Part shown: in pieces, positions 59,852 to 64,000 of the stretch
Position numbering within the stretch: position 1 is the stretch's first letter
How the letters are laid out: each line of letters starts with the position of its first letter
Assembly: GCF_000308615.1 (NCBI RefSeq)
Contig: NZ_BAGB01000163.1
Span: 41,964-105,963 of the forward strand
Length of the DNA: 64,000 nucleotides
Reading direction: 5' to 3'
DNA from: Nocardia jiangxiensis NBRC 101359
Lineage (GTDB): Bacteria; Actinomycetota; Actinomycetes; Mycobacteriales; Mycobacteriaceae
Program-made: the position numbers and the translations under genes
Notes under the pieces: generated by a model
The model's input: only the letters and a program-made list of their open reading frames with translations
The model's database searches: none
Told to the model about the DNA's origin: nothing

Positions 59852-62110
59852 GTGATCAATCCGCCTGTAGTCGTGGCCGACACCGAAGAGCAGCAGTCGC
59901 TTGTGGAAACGATCGCGCAGCTGCTCGGCCGCCGCTGGGGTTCCGGCTCCGCGCACAAGCTCATTCAGGACCCGGATCGGGTCAGCGAGGTCTCGCTGTG
60001 GTCCGAGCTCGCGGACACGGGCGTCGCGGGGCTGCCGATCCCCGAATCTCAGGGCGGATCCGGTGGCAGCTGGGCCGATTTCGCCGTGGCCGCCGAAGCA
60101 TTGGGCGCGGCAGTGACGCCGACGCCGATCGTCGCCGTCGGGGGTGCGCTCGGCGCGTTGAGCGCACCGAATGTCGCGGGCGGCGAACTACTGGCGCAGA
60201 TCGCCTCGGGCCGCGCCGTCCCGGCCGTCGCATGGACCGAGCACACCGGAATGCCTGGCGTCGCAGGGCAATTCGAGGCCGTGGCCGGTGACCGCGACGC
60301 CCGTGTGCTGGTATCGGGCACCGCGGAGTCGATCCTGACACCGGAAGCCGACGTCGTCCTGGCGCTCGCGGACGGCGAGTCCGGCCCACTGCTGGTCGCG
60401 GTGGCCACCGATCAGCAGGCGGTGCGGATCGAGCGGGCCCAGAGCCTGGACCTGCTGCGCCCGCTCGGCACCCTGAACCTGCAGCGGGCAGCGGGCACCG
60501 TCCTGGCCACCGGTGACGACGCGGTGACAGCGATCCGGCACAGCCTGGTCACCGCGGGACTGGCCCTGGCCGGCGACCTGACCGGCGTCGCCGGCCACTG
60601 CCTGTGGGCCGCAGTCGATTACGCGTCCACCCGCGAACAATTCGGCAAACCGATCGGCGCATTCCAGGCCGTCAAGCACAAGTGTGCCGACATGCTGGTT
60701 CATGTCGAACTGGCGCGAGCCACCACCCGCGAGGTCGCCGGGCTGCTGGATTCCGGCGCGCCCGCCGCCGCCCTGGATCAGGCGGTCGCCTTGGCGCTGC
60801 TCGAATCCATCACCGCCGCACAGCATGTCACTGCCGACTACATCCAGGTGCTGGCCGGGGTCGGCTTCACCTGGGAGCACGAAGCGCACCTCTACTATCG
60901 CCGGGCGGGTGCCGCGGCACCGCTGTTCGGCGGCGTGAGCGCCGCCCGCGAGCGCCTCGACCCCACCCGGGACGCGGCCGCGTCGACCGTGGCCGCCGAG
61001 ATCACCCCCGGCAGCCCTGCCGCCGAACTCGCCGCCGCCGTCGAATCGCTGTTACCGCTGCATCATGAGCAATGGAGTGCCGACGATTCGTTCCCGGCCC
61101 GGCTGTCCTGGCAGCAGCGCTTGCACCAGGCCGGCTGGATCGCACCGCAGTGGCCGCAGGAATTCGGCGGACGCGGGCTCTCCATCGTCGATCAGGTCGC
61201 CTGTGACCAGGTCCTGGCCGGCTCGCGCGCACCCATGCTGGCCGGAGTCCTGGGCGTGAACAACGTGGCGCCGACCCTGATGCACTACGGCACCGCGGAG
61301 CAGCGCGAACATCTGGCCGCCATCCAGGCCGGTACCGAGGTGTGGTGTCAGGGCTTCTCCGAGCCCGGCTCGGGTAGTGATCTGGCGAGCCTGCGCACCC
61401 GGGCGACGCTGGACGGCGACGAATTCGTCATCAACGGCCAGAAGATCTGGACCTCGGAGGGTATGGAGGGCACGCACTGCCTGCTGCTGGTCCGCACCGA
61501 CCCGCAGGCGCCCCCGCACAAGGGGATCTCGGCCCTGCTGGTCCCGATGGATACCCCCGGAATCACCCGCCGCCCGATCACCCAGATCACCGGGGAGGGC
61601 GGATTCGCCGAGGTGTTCTTCGATGACGTCCGGGTGCCGCGCAGTGCGTTGCTGGGCCCCTTGCACGAGGGGTGGAAGGTCACCATGACCACACTCGGCT
61701 TCGAACGCGCCGGAGTGATCATGATGGCCGGGCGTCTGGAACAGACCGTCCTGGATCTGGTCAACACCCTGGCCGGCCACGACCTGCCCGCGCACGCCCG
61801 CGCCGAACTCACCGACCGACTGAGCGAGGCCCGCGCGGTCGGGCTGCTGGGCAAGCGAGCACTCGGCCGGATCGCTGCCGGTGGTGCGCCGGGCGCCGAA
61901 CATTCGGTGATCAAACTGGTCTGGAGTACCACGATGCAGGCGATCGGCGACACCCATCTGCGGGTGCTCGGTCCGGCCGCGATCACCTCGGCCACCGGCG
62001 CCGCCGCACAGCACGACTACCTGATGTCGCGCTCGGCCACGATCGCCGGCGGCACCACCGAGATCATGCGCAACATCCTCGCCGAGCGTGTGCTCGGCAT
62101 GCCGAAATAG
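59852..62110 (+). CDS. Double-length acyl-CoA dehydrogenase (FadE)
   Basis: A 752-residue protein with two acyl-CoA dehydrogenase domains in tandem. The first (about 10-370) shows VALWSELADTGVAGLP-type N-terminal helices and TREQFGKPIGAFQAVKHKCA. The second (about 385-752) has the canonical WCQGFSEPGSGSDLASLRTR, GQKIWTSEGMEGTH and C-terminal SATIAGGTTEIMRNILAERV. Long FadE proteins of this type occur in mycobacterial steroid and fatty acid pathways. Start GTG 59852 with AAGGGG eight bases upstream. The frame is also open upstream through the MaoC remnant, which is not part of this protein. Confidence 0.83.
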   Translation: MINPPVVVADTEEQQSLVETIAQLLGRRWGSGSAHKLIQDPDRVSEVSLWSELADTGVAGLPIPESQGGSGGSWADFAVAAEALGAAVTPTPIVAVGGALGALSAPNVAGGELLAQIASGRAVPAVAWTEHTGMPGVAGQFEAVAGDRDARVLVSGTAESILTPEADVVLALADGESGPLLVAVATDQQAVRIERAQSLDLLRPLGTLNLQRAAGTVLATGDDAVTAIRHSLVTAGLALAGDLTGVAGHCLWAAVDYASTREQFGKPIGAFQAVKHKCADMLVHVELARATTREVAGLLDSGAPAAALDQAVALALLESITAAQHVTADYIQVLAGVGFTWEHEAHLYYRRAGAAAPLFGGVSAARERLDPTRDAAASTVAAEITPGSPAAELAAAVESLLPLHHEQWSADDSFPARLSWQQRLHQAGWIAPQWPQEFGGRGLSIVDQVACDQVLAGSRAPMLAGVLGVNNVAPTLMHYGTAEQREHLAAIQAGTEVWCQGFSEPGSGSDLASLRTRATLDGDEFVINGQKIWTSEGMEGTHCLLLVRTDPQAPPHKGISALLVPMDTPGITRRPITQITGEGGFAEVFFDDVRVPRSALLGPLHEGWKVTMTTLGFERAGVIMMAGRLEQTVLDLVNTLAGHDLPAHARAELTDRLSEARAVGLLGKRALGRIAAGGAPGAEHSVIKLVWSTTMQAIGDTHLRVLGPAAITSATGAAAQHDYLMSRSATIAGGTTEIMRNILAERVLGMPK

Positions 62111-62157
62111 GCACGCGCACAACAACATCGGAAAACCCGGAGAAACGAGGAGAAGCG

Positions 62158-63249
62158 GTGTCTGATCGGTTGCGAGTCGGGATCGTCGGCGTCGGATGGG
62201 GTGTGCACGTGCAGGTGCCCGCATTCCGCGCGGTTCCCGAATTCGAGGTGGTGGCGTTGTGTGCCCGCACCGGGGCCAGCGTCGAGAAGGCCGGCGCCCG
62301 TACCGGAATCACGGATCTGAGCACCGATTGGCCCGCTTTCGTCCGGCGTCCCGACCTCGACGTCATCTCCATCGCGACGCCGACGGTGGCCCACCACGAT
62401 CAGGTCCTCGCCGCTATCGAGGCCGGAAAGCATGTGCTGTGCGAGAAACCGCTGGCGCTCACCGATGACGACGCGCACGATATGCTCACCCGCGCCGAGG
62501 ACAGGGGTGTCGCCCATGCCGTGTGCTTCGAGGACCGCTGGTCGCCGGAGAAGTACGCGGCGCGCCGGCTGATCTCCGGCGGTTACCTCGGCACACCGTA
62601 TTCGGCGCGGGTGAGCGCGCGGGTGGACTACTGGCATCCGGCTCATCCGCTGCAATCGGAGTGGATGTACCGCAGCGCCGACGGCGGCGGTTATCTGCTC
62701 GGCCTGGGCGCCCATGACCTGGACTACCTGTGCTGGCTGTTCGGAGAGCCGATCGCGGTGTGCGCCGACGTGCGCACCACCGTGCCGACCCGGCAGCGGC
62801 CCGACGGCACGGTGCTCGAGATCGATGCCGACGACACTGCCGCGCTGCTGATCCGTTTCGCATCGGGGATCGTGGCCACGCACACGCTGACCGCGATGGG
62901 CCTGCACGCGGGGGCCTCCTACCACCTCGACATCACCGGTAGTGCCGGTGCGGTGGCGATCGAAGGCACGCTGTTCGAGCGCACCCTGCTGGCCGGTACC
63001 GCGCAAGAGTCCGGATTGAGCGCCACACTGGGCTCGACCCGCATCCCGCGCTCGGGCGCGCTGTCCTTCGAGGGCGGTGCGCGCAACGGCGCGGCGCGGC
63101 AATTGGCGCTGCTGCTCGAGGATTGGCTTCCGGCCTTCGACGGCAAGCCGACCCCGGACGTGCCCGGCCTCGCGGACGGATTGCGGGTCCAGCGCATCAT
63201 CACCGCCGCCCGGCGCAGTTCGGCGGGCGCGGGATGGGTCGAACTGTGA
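62158..63249 (+). CDS. Gfo/Idh/MocA-family oxidoreductase
   Basis: A 363-residue NAD(P)-dependent oxidoreductase. The Rossmann fold is RVGIVGVGWGVHVQVPAF, the family EKP motif is HVLCEKPLALTDDDAH, and the catalytic domain has DGGGYLLGLGAHDLDYLCWL with the usual His-Asp dyad. It probably oxidises or reduces a sugar-like or carbonyl compound. Start GTG 62158 is preceded by GAGGAG. The gap of 47 bases to the acyl-CoA dehydrogenase gene indicates a shared transcript. Confidence 0.86.
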   Translation: MSDRLRVGIVGVGWGVHVQVPAFRAVPEFEVVALCARTGASVEKAGARTGITDLSTDWPAFVRRPDLDVISIATPTVAHHDQVLAAIEAGKHVLCEKPLALTDDDAHDMLTRAEDRGVAHAVCFEDRWSPEKYAARRLISGGYLGTPYSARVSARVDYWHPAHPLQSEWMYRSADGGGYLLGLGAHDLDYLCWLFGEPIAVCADVRTTVPTRQRPDGTVLEIDADDTAALLIRFASGIVATHTLTAMGLHAGASYHLDITGSAGAVAIEGTLFERTLLAGTAQESGLSATLGSTRIPRSGALSFEGGARNGAARQLALLLEDWLPAFDGKPTPDVPGLADGLRVQRIITAARRSSAGAGWVEL

Positions 63250-63311
63250 ACGACGGGCGAATCATAAATACGCACAACAGTATTCGAAGTCACCAGAGCC
63301 GAAGGTAGGCA

Positions 63312-63347
63312 CGGTCCGCTCGGCGGCTGTATGCGCCGAGCGGACCG
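63312..63347. terminator. Terminator hairpin between convergent genes
   Basis: A perfect 14-base stem (63312-63325 with 63334-63347) around an 8-base loop. It lies between the convergent Gfo/Idh/MocA and thioesterase genes and probably terminates both. Confidence 0.75.
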
Positions 63348-63389
63348 CTCACCGGGCCAGCGCCCGTGCGGCACCGGCCGTGACGGGAG

Positions 63390-63977
63390 CTACGACTGTC
63401 CGGGCAGTAACCGCACGAACAGGGCCTCGGCCGTCGCGCAGAGATGCTCCCCGTCGAGCAGCCGGCCGTTGACGAACGTCTTCCGGTTCTCGACCCGCTC
63501 GATCGTCGCCTCGACGCGCAGCGGCCGGTTGATCGGCGTGACGCGGCGGTAGTCGACCTTGAGATACGCTGTGCGCGAGCCGGTTTGGGCCCTCATACCG
63601 ACGAATATGCCCAGCAGGTCATCGAAGAGCAGCGGGATCTGGCCGCCGTGGACCGCGCCGTTCCCGCCCAGGTGCGCGTCGGTGAACTGGGCAACCGCTA
63701 CCAGCTGTGCCGCGCCGATCTCGGTGATGACATACGGAATCAGCGCCGGATGCGTCACCTCCGGGGTGGGCCGCTGATGTGCCGGACGGTCCTGTTCCGG
63801 CACTCGGTAGCGATCCAACTCGGCTGCGGTACGGTCGAATTCACGAACCAACCGGCCGATGACGTCCGGCGGCGGGGCCGCCGCACACACGGCGGCCTGC
63901 AACCTGCGGAAGGTCTCGGTCAGTTCGGCGTATTGCGATGTAGTGCGCTCGGCAGTATCGGGGAGTTGCGAAACCAT
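63390..63977 (-). CDS. PaaI-like hotdog thioesterase
   Basis: A 195-residue thioesterase of the PaaI/4HBT superfamily. The signature is GNGAVHGGQIPLLFDDLLG, with the HGG motif and the acidic residue on the long helix, followed by TAYLKVDYRRVTPINRPL and VENRKTFVNGRLLDGEHLCA. The N-terminal ~75 residues are a helical extension. It hydrolyses an acyl-CoA or phenylacetyl-CoA-type ester. Start ATG 63977 lies near the right edge. Confidence 0.83.
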   Translation of the reverse strand: MVSQLPDTAERTTSQYAELTETFRRLQAAVCAAAPPPDVIGRLVREFDRTAAELDRYRVPEQDRPAHQRPTPEVTHPALIPYVITEIGAAQLVAVAQFTDAHLGGNGAVHGGQIPLLFDDLLGIFVGMRAQTGSRTAYLKVDYRRVTPINRPLRVEATIERVENRKTFVNGRLLDGEHLCATAEALFVRLLPGQS

Positions 63978-64000
63978 CAGCGGCTCTTACCGATTCGGCC

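Noticed and set aside
59204..62110. A single 968-residue dehydratase-dehydrogenase fusion
   Set aside because: The MaoC part is truncated and frameshifted, and GTG 59852 has a good ribosome site and promoter-like repeat; read-through is accidental.
1..64000. CRISPR arrays, tRNA and rRNA genes, prophage modules
   Set aside because: No regularly spaced repeats, tRNA cloverleaf, rRNA signature or phage structural genes were recognised on reading; a covariance-model scan would be decisive.

Overview
The window is very GC-rich, with strong G/C third-position bias, and carries gene families typical of mycolata. These include a conservon (histidine kinase, roadblock, DUF742, GTPase), an XRE/DUF5753 plus DUF397 pair, an S-adenosyl methyltransferase of the DUF574 type, a Lcp-like oxygenase, and many TetR regulators and acyl-CoA enzymes. 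I infer a Nocardia- or Rhodococcus-like actinomycete chromosome. No rRNA, tRNA, CRISPR array or phage module was seen.

Layout. 1-4000: the start of a Tat-exported flavin amine oxidase and a divergent TetR gene, a MerR/methyltransferase pair, a single-domain response regulator and another TetR gene. 4048-12863: a tightly overlapping ten-gene catabolic operon behind a large palindrome. It encodes an SDR, a carboxymuconolactone decarboxylase-like protein, two paralogous Rieske oxygenase alpha subunits each followed by a ~112-aa unknown partner, a TauD-type dioxygenase, an amidohydrolase, a small alpha/beta-barrel protein and an aldehyde dehydrogenase. 12985-16083: a TetR/NTF2-fold pair with duplicated operators, then three tiny genes divergent from an XRE-DUF397 pair. 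16290-25082: an M20 amidohydrolase, a triple DUF4913 protein, a secreted glycine-zipper protein, a GH38 alpha-mannosidase and an AMP-forming ligase. 25086-33985: a thioesterase, a leaderless MarR gene with an MFS exporter, and assorted enzymes, including two divergent genes that seem to share one symmetric -10 element.

34000-47900 is the most rearranged part. It has a TetR remnant, a ferric-reductase-like/NuoF-like/ferredoxin operon whose first gene is frameshifted, and a solitary TnpB element inserted at that operon's upstream edge. It continues with two DUF2236 oxygenases (one Lcp-like), a fatty acyl-CoA ligase, a TetR gene and a DUF574 methyltransferase. An M20 pseudogene follows, then a CofH-like protein without its radical-SAM cysteines, translationally overlapped with a Baeyer-Villiger-type monooxygenase, and a regulator remnant.

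48392-52150: a KshA-like Rieske oxygenase operon whose TetR regulator is in one uninterrupted frame with a KshB-like reductase, followed by a DoxX protein. 52205-56046 is a complete conservon. 56699-63977: an FprB-type ferredoxin/reductase, two head-to-head truncated genes (GntR and MaoC-like), a double-length acyl-CoA dehydrogenase, a Gfo/Idh/MocA oxidoreductase and a PaaI-like thioesterase.

Taken together the genes describe a chromosome arm devoted to oxidative catabolism of hydrophobic or steroid-like compounds. Substrates cannot be read from the sequence. Family names rest on motifs and remembered family sequences; no database search was run.
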